From Paracoccus saliphilus (GTDB lineage Bacteria > Pseudomonadota > Alphaproteobacteria > Rhodobacterales > Rhodobacteraceae), in contig QKYL01000008.1 in the NCBI GenBank assembly GCA_003255745.1, forward strand, positions 1 through 32,477: a stretch of DNA of 32,477 nt. The letters are read 5' to 3'. Made by a program: the position numbers and the translations under genes. Position 1 is the stretch's first letter; the number at the start of each line of letters is the position of its first letter. Shown one piece after another: positions 16,917 through 24,032 of the stretch. Under the pieces are notes generated by a model. The model ran no database searches and was not told where the DNA came from. It saw only the letters and a list, made by a program, of their open reading frames with translations.

Positions 16917-16933
16917 ATGGGTATGGCCCCCAT
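16917..16933. promoter_or_regulatory. Inverted repeat before acyl-CoA dehydrogenase gene
   Basis: ATGGG (16917-16921) and CCCAT (16929-16933) flank a 7-base loop within the 141-base gap between the lyase and the dehydrogenase. This is the widest gap in an otherwise packed array, so a control point or RNA hairpin is plausible. There is no T-run and no clear promoter boxes. Confidence 0.25.
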
Positions 16934-17005
16934 GACAAAGCGGTATTTCACCTTGGACGCCGCTTGCGGCAGGCTGAGCATGACGCGACGACCGGAGGGA
17001 CGGCC

Positions 17006-18169
17006 TTGATTCAATCCTCGAGCGACGAATACCAGGATATTCGCGACGCGGTGCGTGCGCTCTGCGCTGAGTTTCCCGACGAGTACCACCGCCGCATCGA
17101 CGCCGAGCGCGGCTATCCCGAGGCTTTCGTCGATGCCCTGACCAAGGCTGGCTGGATGGCCGCCCTGATCCCTGAGGAATACGGCGGCTCGGGCCTGGGG
17201 CTAACCGAAGCCTCGGTCGTCATGGAAGAGATCAACCGTGCCGGCGGCAATTCGGGCGCCTGCCACGGCCAGATGTACAACATGAACACGCTGCTGCGGC
17301 ACGGCTCCGAGGCGCAGCGGCGCGATATTCTGCCCCGGCTGGCCTCGGGCGAGCTGCGGCTGCAGTCGATGGGCGTGACCGAGCCGACGACCGGCACCGA
17401 CACGACGCGCATCAAGACGACCGCCGAGCGGCGGGGCGACCGCTATGTGATCAACGGCCAGAAGGTCTGGATCAGCCGCGTGCAGCATTCGGACCTGATG
17501 ATCCTGCTGGCGCGGACCACGCCGCTGGCCGAGGTGACGCGAAAGTCCGAGGGCCTGTCGATCTTCCTCGTCGACGTCAAGCAGGCGATGGCCTCGGGCA
17601 TGGCGGTGCGGCCCATCGCGAACATGGTCAATCACGAAACGAACGAGCTGTTCTTCGACAATCTCGAGATCCCGGCCGAGAACCTCATCGGCGAAGAGGG
17701 GCAGGGGTTCCGCTACATCCTGACCGGGCTGAACGCCGAGCGGGCGCTGATCGCGGCCGAATGCATCGGTGACGGCTACTGGTTCATCGACCGCGTCACC
17801 CGCTATGCCGGCGAGCGCATCGTGTTTGGCCGCCCCATCGGCCAGAACCAAGGCGTCCAGTTCCCCATCGCCGAAAGTTATATCGAGATCGAGGCTGCGA
17901 ACCTGATGCGCTACAAGGCGTGCCGCCTGTTCGACGCCGACCAGCCCTGCGGCGCCGAGGCGAACATGGCGAAGTATCTCGCCGCCAAGGCCAGTTGGGA
18001 GGCCGCCAATGCCTGCATCCAGTTCCACGGCGGCTTCGGCTTTGCCTGCGAGTACGATGTCGAACGCAAGTTCCGAGAAACGCGCCTCTATCAGGTCGCG
18101 CCGATTTCAACGAACCTGATCCTGTCCTATATCGCCGAGCATGTGCTCGGCCTGCCGCGCAGCTTCTGA
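17006..18169 (+). CDS. Acyl-CoA dehydrogenase, IVD/LCAD-type base position
   Basis: This 387-residue FAD-dependent acyl-CoA dehydrogenase shows MAALIPEEYGGSGLGLTEA, MGVTEPTTGTDTTRIKT (flavin/substrate), GQKVWISRVQHSD and AFGRPI-like VFGRPIGQNQGVQ. HGGFGFACEYDVERKFRE is near the C-terminus. The start is the TTG at 17006, chosen because GGAGGG lies six bases upstream; the frame opens 14 codons earlier without such a site. The usual C-terminal catalytic Glu (YEGTSQ) is missing, replaced by YQVAPIST. A Glu at residue 245, in LNAERAL, sits where isovaleryl- and long-chain dehydrogenases carry theirs. That fits a branched substrate such as methylsuccinyl-CoA. Confidence 0.92.
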   Translation: MIQSSSDEYQDIRDAVRALCAEFPDEYHRRIDAERGYPEAFVDALTKAGWMAALIPEEYGGSGLGLTEASVVMEEINRAGGNSGACHGQMYNMNTLLRHGSEAQRRDILPRLASGELRLQSMGVTEPTTGTDTTRIKTTAERRGDRYVINGQKVWISRVQHSDLMILLARTTPLAEVTRKSEGLSIFLVDVKQAMASGMAVRPIANMVNHETNELFFDNLEIPAENLIGEEGQGFRYILTGLNAERALIAAECIGDGYWFIDRVTRYAGERIVFGRPIGQNQGVQFPIAESYIEIEAANLMRYKACRLFDADQPCGAEANMAKYLAAKASWEAANACIQFHGGFGFACEYDVERKFRETRLYQVAPISTNLILSYIAEHVLGLPRSF

Positions 18170-18233
18170 CCAGCTCAGCCCAACGACCAGGCCGCTGGAC
18201 TTGGCATTTCTGCACCGGAAAAGGATGCATGCG

Positions 18234-19067
18234 ATGGATGTCGATCTGGAACATCTCCGGCACTGGATCGGCCGGACCGAGGCCAGCGTTGAGCCGCTGA
18301 CGGCTGCGCTGGCCGAACGGTTTCTGGCAACGCTGGATCGTGACGGAGGCATCGAAGACGGGCAAGTCACGCCACCTCTGATCCATCTGTGTCTAACGCA
18401 GCCGGCGGCCCGCTCGTCCGAGCTTGGCCCGGACGGGCACCCCGCACGGGGCGGCTTTCTGCCGCCGGTGCCCCTGCCGAACCGGATGTGGGCGGGCGGC
18501 GCGTTCCGGTTCATCGCGCCGCTGCGGGTCGGCAGCAGTGTAACCCGCCGGTCGCGCATCCTCGATGTGCAACTGAAGCAGGGGCGCAGCGGTCCCTTGT
18601 GCTTCGTGACGGTGGAACACGAGATTTCGTGCGATGGCGCGCTGGCGGTGGTTGAGACCCAGGACATCGTCTATCGCGGCAGCACCGCCGCAGCGTCCGT
18701 AACCGCTGCCCCTCCCGCGCCCTCAGGCGCACATCGCCGCCAGATCGAGGCGGGGGCGACCCTGCTGTTCCGCTATTCGGCGCTGACCTTCAACGGCCAC
18801 CGGATCCATTACGACCGGCCCTATGCAACCACGCAGGAAGGCTATCCTGGCCTGGTGGTGCATGGTCCGCTGCAGGCGACCCTGCTGGCACATCTGGCGC
18901 AGGATCTGAGGGGTGCGCCGCCGCGAGAGTTCTGGTTCCGCAGCCTCTCGCCGCTGTTCGACAATACAGGCTTCAACCTTCATGCGGTCGATGACGGGGC
19001 GTCGATGTCCTTGTGGACCGCGCGCGACGGCGGACCGGTTGCTATGCAGGCGACAGCATTTTGGTGA
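18234..19067 (+). CDS. Mesaconyl/itaconyl-CoA hydratase-like hot-dog protein
   Basis: This 277-residue double hot-dog protein is of the FAS1-like dehydratase (HTD2) kind. Residues 1-150 form the first hot-dog repeat, with FLPPVPLPNRMWAGG. Residues 165-277 form the second, with the hydratase motif FNGHRIHYDRPYA (His192, Asp194) and YPGLVVHGPL (His210). I know this layout and length from mesaconyl-C4-CoA hydratase of Chloroflexus and from the itaconyl-CoA hydratase of Pseudomonas aeruginosa, which make (S)-citramalyl-CoA. The start at 18234 has AAGG nine bases upstream; the ATG at 18225 adds three residues. It is the last gene of the rightward array, 64 bases after the dehydrogenase and tail-to-tail with the methyltransferase gene. 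Confidence 0.85.
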   Translation: MDVDLEHLRHWIGRTEASVEPLTAALAERFLATLDRDGGIEDGQVTPPLIHLCLTQPAARSSELGPDGHPARGGFLPPVPLPNRMWAGGAFRFIAPLRVGSSVTRRSRILDVQLKQGRSGPLCFVTVEHEISCDGALAVVETQDIVYRGSTAAASVTAAPPAPSGAHRRQIEAGATLLFRYSALTFNGHRIHYDRPYATTQEGYPGLVVHGPLQATLLAHLAQDLRGAPPREFWFRSLSPLFDNTGFNLHAVDDGASMSLWTARDGGPVAMQATAFW

Positions 19068-19085
19068 GGCAGGCGGGCTTCCCCG

Positions 19086-19783
19086 TCAGATCTTGCGCAG
19101 GACGCGCAGCGCATAGGGCTGGCGCAATGCAATAGAGCCTGGCGAGGCCAGTTCGGGCTGTAGCGCGGCGGCGTTTCTTTCCGATCCGCAGCAAGGGTGT
19201 CGCCGGTGATGTGGTGGCTCTGCCGCAGATGTGCGTGAAGCGCGCCGATACTGGCAAAAATGTGCAGAACATCGAACCTCTCGGAGCGCAGGCAGGTCCA
19301 TTGCTCATGCATCCCGTCTGGCATCGTCTGGCTGGTCGCTGCTTCTGCGCTGAGCGCCGGGAACGAAGAACTTTCCGCCAAGGGCGTCACGGCGATCAGC
19401 ACGCCGTGCCGCCGCAGGACGCGGCCGATCTCCAGTTGCGCTTCAGCTTGGTGCAGCACGCCGGCCGCATTCGGAAGAATGACCGCACCGAAGCTTGCCG
19501 CCTTGCAGGGGATGCGCGTGGCTGGCGCTGAGTAGGAGGTCGGACCCGGCACGCGGCGACGGGCTAGGTCGATGGCGGCCAAGTCGGGATCAACGCCGGT
19601 CACGGCGTAACCCCGACGTACCAGCTTTGCGGACAGATCCCCGCACCCGCAGCCGAGGTCCAGAACCCGCCGCACACGCTCGGCGGCAAGGACCTGCAGG
19701 ATTGCCTCGACCAGCGCCTCTGGACCCACAGTTTCGGGGCCAGGGCCCTGCGGTGCTGCCTGCGACGGACCGTCCTCGCGCAT
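19086..19783 (-). pseudogene. SAM-dependent methyltransferase, frameshifted near C-terminus
   Basis: This is a class I methyltransferase: from the ATG at 19783, residues 41-49 are LDLGCGCGD (SAM motif I) and GVDPDLAAIDLARRR holds the acidic residue of motif II. The frame that starts there runs past the natural end and into the opposite gene. A plausible tail, LQPELASPGS then IALRQPYALRVLRKI with a stop at 19086, lies one frame over. The switch falls near 19165-19195, and the total of 698 bases fits a one-base loss from a 232-residue gene. It is either inactivated or a sequencing error. It is the last gene of the second transport operon. The substrate cannot be told. Confidence 0.7.
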
Positions 19784-19826
19784 CGTCTCTTTATCTCGCT
19801 TGACGTCAGAGCCTTCTGACGCGGCC

Positions 19827-20576
19827 TCAGATCGTGCGGCCGCCGTCGACCTCCAGAATGACGCCGGTGATAAATTCGGCCTCGTCCGAACCGAGATAGA
19901 GCGCCGCATTCGCGATGTCCTTGGGCTCCGACAGGCGGCCGAGCGGGATGGTGGCGATGAACTTCGCGCGGTTCTCGGGCGTGTCGGGCATGCCCATGAA
20001 CTGCTCCAGCAGGCCGGTCACGCCCATCACGGGCGCGATGCCGCAGACGCGGATCTTGTCAGGGGCAAGTTCCACGGCCAGCGAGCGGGTCATCAGGTTC
20101 ACCGCCCCTTTCGACGAATTGTACCAGGTCAGGCCGGGGCGCGGCCGGATGCCAGCCGTCGAGCCGACATTCAGCATCACCCCGCCGCCCTGCTGGCGCC
20201 AGACCGGCACGCAGGATTTGGTCATGTGGAAGATCGACAGGACGTTGATGTCGTAGATCTTTCGGAAGGTCGCCTCGTCCGTTTCCATCAGGGGACGATT
20301 GGGATTGGTCCAGCCGGCATTGTTGACCACGATGTCGAGGCGCCCGAAGGCTTCCACCGTCCGGTGGACGGCGGCCTGGACCTGATCGCCGTTCGAGACG
20401 TCGCAGGTGACGGCGATCGCGTTTTCCCCCAACTCGCGGGCGACGCGGTCCGCGCCGTCGCCGTTCAGGTCCACCACCGCGACCTTGGCCCCCTCGCGGA
20501 TATAGGTTTCGGCGATCCCCTTGCCGAACCCCGAGGCCGCCCCGGTCACCATTGCCGTCTTTCCGTTCAGGCGCAT
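19827..20576 (-). CDS. SDR-family oxidoreductase, NAD-type
   Basis: This is a 249-residue short-chain dehydrogenase. It has TGAASGFGKGIA (11-22), an Asp at residue 36 after the second strand that favours NAD over NADP, and NNAG at 85-88. Ser139, Tyr152 and Lys156 (WYNSSK) form the catalytic set, and the C-terminus VDGGRTI is standard. AAGGAGG at seven bases from the ATG is an excellent ribosome site. It sits 47 bases after LivF of the second importer in the same direction, so it probably oxidises the imported compound or its first product. It resembles 3-hydroxyacyl and glucose 1-dehydrogenase type SDRs, which does not identify the substrate. Confidence 0.92.
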   Translation of the reverse strand: MRLNGKTAMVTGAASGFGKGIAETYIREGAKVAVVDLNGDGADRVARELGENAIAVTCDVSNGDQVQAAVHRTVEAFGRLDIVVNNAGWTNPNRPLMETDEATFRKIYDINVLSIFHMTKSCVPVWRQQGGGVMLNVGSTAGIRPRPGLTWYNSSKGAVNLMTRSLAVELAPDKIRVCGIAPVMGVTGLLEQFMGMPDTPENRAKFIATIPLGRLSEPKDIANAALYLGSDEAEFITGVILEVDGGRTI

Positions 20577-20623
20577 GTTCGCCTCCTTCCTTGTATGGGT
20601 TGCGCCAGCTGCCCCGGGAGCGC

Positions 20624-21304
20624 TCAGGCCCCGGTGCCGGCCGGCTCCAGCGAGCCCTCGCTGACCTCGCCGCGTTCGATGACCAAGGTCCGGTTCGCGA
20701 AGCCGCGCAGGAGCGCCGGGTTGGACTCGGTGATGATCAGCGTGATGGTCTTGTCGGCATCGCGCAGGGCCCGCAGTGCGGCCGCGTATCGCTGCGCCAG
20801 TGCCGGGGCGAGGCCTTGGAAGGGCTCGTCCAGCATGACCAGCCGCGTGCCCGACATCAGCGCGCGGCCCAGGGCGACCATCTTGCCCTGTCCGCCCGAA
20901 ACGTTGCCTGCTGGCCTGGCGGCCATATCGCGCAGCTCGGGCAGGATCTCGTAGACGCGGGCGAGGCGCCGACGCGTCTCGGCGCCGTCGATCCGCGCGG
21001 CTTGGGCCGGCAGCAGGATGTTCTCCTCAACCGTGAAGGCCGAGAACAGGCGCCGGTCCTCTGGCGAGTACCCGATCCCGAGACCGGGGCGCTTGGGCGG
21101 GGGCACGCTGTCCAGCCGCGTGCCATCGAAACGGATCTCGCCGGTGACACGGGTGAAGCCCATGATGCTGCGCAGAAGCGTCGTCTTGCCCGCCCCGTTG
21201 CGGCCGATCAGGGCCAAGGTGTCCGAGGCGTCGACCCGAAAGTCGAGATCGCGCAGGATTTCGATGATGCCGATCGAGGCGCGGACACTCCGGAATTCCA
21301 GCAT
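20624..21304 (-). CDS. Liv-type ABC transporter ATPase, LivF (system 2)
   Basis: This is a 226-residue ATP-binding subunit with Walker A GRNGAGKTT, the slightly altered signature VSGGQGKMVALGR, and Walker B LVMLDEPFQGLAP. The LivF-type DEPFQGLAP identifies it. The ATG overlaps the LivG stop by one base (TGATG). ITESN stands where most relatives have VEQN or VEHN at the switch residue, so the usual His/Gln is changed to Ser. That may slow ATP hydrolysis or reflect a subfamily habit; I could not check. Confidence 0.92.
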   Translation of the reverse strand: MLEFRSVRASIGIIEILRDLDFRVDASDTLALIGRNGAGKTTLLRSIMGFTRVTGEIRFDGTRLDSVPPPKRPGLGIGYSPEDRRLFSAFTVEENILLPAQAARIDGAETRRRLARVYEILPELRDMAARPAGNVSGGQGKMVALGRALMSGTRLVMLDEPFQGLAPALAQRYAAALRALRDADKTITLIITESNPALLRGFANRTLVIERGEVSEGSLEPAGTGA

Positions 21305-22059
21305 CAGGCGATCTCCTCTCCGATCACGTCGTGGATGACATCGGGATGGGCGAGAACCTCATGGGGTGTGCCGCGCAGCTGCACCTTGCCCGTGTTCCAG
21401 ACCGCGACCTCGTCGGCGTGGCGACTGACGATGCCCATGTCATGCTCGACGAAGACCGATGTCACCTGCGCCTTGGCCAGGGCGGCAATCAGGATCTCCA
21501 TCACCTTGTGCTTTTCCGACGAAGCAACGCCGGATGTCGGCTCGTCCAGGAGCAGAAGCCGGGGCTTCAGCGCCAGCGCCACGGCGATGTCGATCAGCTT
21601 GCGCTGGCCCTCGGACAGCTCGACCACGGGGCGGTTCGCGGCATCGGCGCAGTTCACCATCTCGAGCAGGTTCATCATCTCGTCGCGCTGCGCGATCCGG
21701 TGCATGGGCCGCAGCGGATTGCGCAGCCCCTCGCGGGCCGAGGCCGAAATCAGCAGGTTCTCGAGCGCGGTGTGCTCTGTGAAGAGCTGCGGGATCTGAA
21801 AGGCGCGGGCGACGCCGCGCTTCACGATCTTGCGCGGCGGCAGCGGTGTGACGTCCTCGCCCTCGAAGAAGACCTTGCCCGAGCTGGGCTTGATCCAGCC
21901 CGTGCAGATGTTCAGGAAGGTCGTCTTGCCGGCGCCGTTGGGGCCGATGATGGCCAAGTTGCGCCCGGCGTCGATGCGGACGCTGACCTTGTCGGCTGCG
22001 GTGATGCCGCCGAACTTGATGGTCAGATCGCGGGTTTCCAGAAGCGGCGCCGCAGTCAT
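21304..22059 (-). CDS. Liv-type ABC transporter ATPase, LivG (system 2)
   Basis: This is a 251-residue ATP-binding subunit with Walker A GPNGAGKTT, the LivG-type signature ELSEGQRKLIDIA, Walker B LLLLDEPTSGVA and the switch His in VEHDMG. The start at 22059 overlaps the LivM stop as ATGA; the frame is open upstream but that part is a shadow of LivM. It belongs with LivF and the H/M permeases of this operon. Its sequence is clearly not a recent copy of the LivG at 11632. Confidence 0.93.
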   Translation of the reverse strand: MTAAPLLETRDLTIKFGGITAADKVSVRIDAGRNLAIIGPNGAGKTTFLNICTGWIKPSSGKVFFEGEDVTPLPPRKIVKRGVARAFQIPQLFTEHTALENLLISASAREGLRNPLRPMHRIAQRDEMMNLLEMVNCADAANRPVVELSEGQRKLIDIAVALALKPRLLLLDEPTSGVASSEKHKVMEILIAALAKAQVTSVFVEHDMGIVSRHADEVAVWNTGKVQLRGTPHEVLAHPDVIHDVIGEEIA

Positions 22060-23054
22060 GCCCGAGTTCCTCCGTCGCGATGCCGGCCGATCAGCCGGTC
22101 GAAGATGCCCATGATGCCCCCCGGCGCGAAGAGAATGATGATCAGCAGGAACACGCCTAGCAGTAGCTGCCAGATATCGGCGGCGAAGGCCGAGGCGTAG
22201 ATCCGCACCATCTCGTAGATCAGCGCGCCGATGAAAGCGCCGCGGACCGAGCCCGCGCCGCCCAGCACCGCGATGAAGACCATCTCGGCCGAGCGCACCC
22301 ACCAGACATATTCGGGTGTCACCACGCCCTGCGTCATGCCCATCAGCGATCCGCCCAGCCCGCAGAGCACCGCCGACAGCACGTAGCCCGACAGCAGCAC
22401 CCGGCGCGGCGACAGGCCCAGATATTCCAGCCGCGTCTCGTTCGTTTTCAGCGTCTGGAACAGCTGCCCCGCCGGAGAGGCGAGCCAGCGCAGCGTGAAC
22501 CATCCGCAGCCGACGACCAGCGCCAGCGCCAGATAGAACAGGACCAGCTCGAATTCCGAGCGGCCGAGCTGCTGGCCCAGAACCGAGGGCCGCGTCAGCC
22601 GGATGCCGTCGGCGCCGCCGGTATAGTGGTAGAACTTCTCGAGGATCGACCAGAAGATCATCGAGAAGGCGAGGTTCAGCATCCCGAAAAAGATGCCGCG
22701 ATATCGCACTACGAACAGTCCCACCAGCACACCCGACAGCGCCGCGCCTAATGCGCCCGCCAGCAGCACCAGGACCAGATCGGCCCCCGGCATGGCGGTG
22801 ACGAGGAACGCCCCGGCATAGGCCGAGATGCCGAAGAACAGCGCGTGACCGAACGAGACCTGCCCGGCGCGCAGGATCACCGTCACGCCCAGAACGGCCA
22901 ATCCTTTAGCGAGAGCCAGATTGATCAGCAGCTGAAGCTGGGGCGCCAGCAGAGGCACCGCGACAAGGGCAAGGACGGCAAGCGCCGTCAGGATGGTGCG
23001 CGGCGACAGGCCGGGCGAGGCGGACATTTCGGTCCAGGTTTCGCGAAGGCTCAT
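22056..23054 (-). CDS. Liv-type ABC permease, LivM (system 2)
   Basis: This 332-residue inner-membrane permease has a first long span about residues 20-45, the family motif LRAGQVSFGHALFFGISAY, and a coupling loop LKTNETRLEYLGLSPRRVLL. VLGGAGSVRGAFIGALIYE is near the end, and the protein closes with FAPGGIMGIFDRL. AAGGAGAGGAC precedes the ATG. It lies nine bases after LivH and overlaps LivG. Its N-terminal 20 or so polar residues are longer than in many LivM proteins. Confidence 0.93.
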   Translation of the reverse strand: MSLRETWTEMSASPGLSPRTILTALAVLALVAVPLLAPQLQLLINLALAKGLAVLGVTVILRAGQVSFGHALFFGISAYAGAFLVTAMPGADLVLVLLAGALGAALSGVLVGLFVVRYRGIFFGMLNLAFSMIFWSILEKFYHYTGGADGIRLTRPSVLGQQLGRSEFELVLFYLALALVVGCGWFTLRWLASPAGQLFQTLKTNETRLEYLGLSPRRVLLSGYVLSAVLCGLGGSLMGMTQGVVTPEYVWWVRSAEMVFIAVLGGAGSVRGAFIGALIYEMVRIYASAFAADIWQLLLGVFLLIIILFAPGGIMGIFDRLIGRHRDGGTRA

Positions 23055-23063
23055 GTCCTCTCC

Positions 23064-23969
23064 TTAGATCTTGCGGGTGCCAGGGCTGCCGAACAGCCCC
23101 TCGGGCCGCATCAGCAGGACCAGCACCATGATCAGATAGGGCACCAAGACCGCTACCTCGGGCCAAAGGTAGACGGCGTAGGAACGGCCCAGCCCGATCA
23201 TCAGCGCGGCCACCGCGGCCCCCTCGATCTGGCCCAGACCAGCCGTGGCGATGACGGCAAAGGACAGCACGATCATGTTCGCCCCCATTCCCGGCAGGAT
23301 CGAGGTGGTGGGCGAGGCCAAGGCGCCGCCCAACCCGGCCAGGATGGCGCCGACGATGAAGGTGAACAGGAAAACCTTGTCCGCGTCGATGCCGATGGAC
23401 TGAGCGGCTTCGCGGTCCTCGGTCGTGGCGAGGATGAGCTTGCCGATGATCGTGTGGCGCAGGAAGATGCGCAGCCCCAGCAAGAGGACCAGCGCGACCA
23501 CCGGCAGCAGGATCAGCTGGTAGACCGTGTAGGTCACGCCGAAGACGGTGACATTTCCAAGCGCCTGCAGGGCGCTGGCCTGGAAATACGGCTGGGTGCC
23601 CCAGACAAGGCGCTGCACGTCCTCAAGGATCATGAAGACCGCAAAGGTTACCAGCAATTGCAGCACCTCAGGCTTGTTGTAGATGCGGCGCAGCAGCAGC
23701 CACTCGATCGGTCCGCCCAGGAGGACGCCCACCAGCACCGCCGAGACGATCATCAACGGAAAGGCTAAGATCGGGGCAAAGCCGAGCGCGAGGAACCAGG
23801 CTGTCAGCGAAGCCGTCGCATAGGCCCCGATCGCGTAGAGCGAGCCGTGGGCCACGTTCAGGATGCGCATGACGCCGAAGATCAGCGTCAGCCCGAGTGC
23901 CACGATGAAGATCAAAGCCGCATAGGAAATGCCGTCGAACAGTGCCAGCAGGAAAATGGTAAGGTTCAT
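23064..23969 (-). CDS. Liv-type ABC permease, LivH (system 2)
   Basis: This 301-residue membrane permease shows the LivH hallmark GVMRILNVAHGSLYAIGAY (residues about 33-51), the mid-protein TTEDREAAQSIGIDADKV coupling loop and GLGGALASPTTSILPGMG, ending RPEGLFGSPGTRKI. The ATG at 23969 has GGAAGGGAC upstream. A strong hairpin separates it from the binding-protein gene, which could keep permease levels below those of the binding protein. Confidence 0.93.
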   Translation of the reverse strand: MNLTIFLLALFDGISYAALIFIVALGLTLIFGVMRILNVAHGSLYAIGAYATASLTAWFLALGFAPILAFPLMIVSAVLVGVLLGGPIEWLLLRRIYNKPEVLQLLVTFAVFMILEDVQRLVWGTQPYFQASALQALGNVTVFGVTYTVYQLILLPVVALVLLLGLRIFLRHTIIGKLILATTEDREAAQSIGIDADKVFLFTFIVGAILAGLGGALASPTTSILPGMGANMIVLSFAVIATAGLGQIEGAAVAALMIGLGRSYAVYLWPEVAVLVPYLIMVLVLLMRPEGLFGSPGTRKI

Positions 23970-23996
23970 CGACGGGTCCCTTCCGTGAAGACAAAC

Positions 23997-24018
23997 GGGG
24001 CCCGGCATTGCGGGCCCC
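23997..24018 (-). terminator. Hairpin between binding-protein and permease genes
   Basis: GGGGCCCG (23997-24004) and CGGGCCCC (24011-24018) pair with a six-base loop. Read leftward, the stem is followed by GTTTGTCTT, a weak T-rich tail. It falls between the second binding-protein stop (24033) and LivH (23969), the usual place for a partial terminator or RNA-stabilising stem. It could give more binding protein than permease. Confidence 0.6.
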
Positions 24019-24032
24019 GGTTAGTGCCTTGC

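Noticed and set aside
16037..17089. 350-residue minus-strand frame over the lyase gene
   Set aside because: Composition is typical of a GC-rich antisense shadow and the plus strand carries a complete CitE-like enzyme with all key residues.
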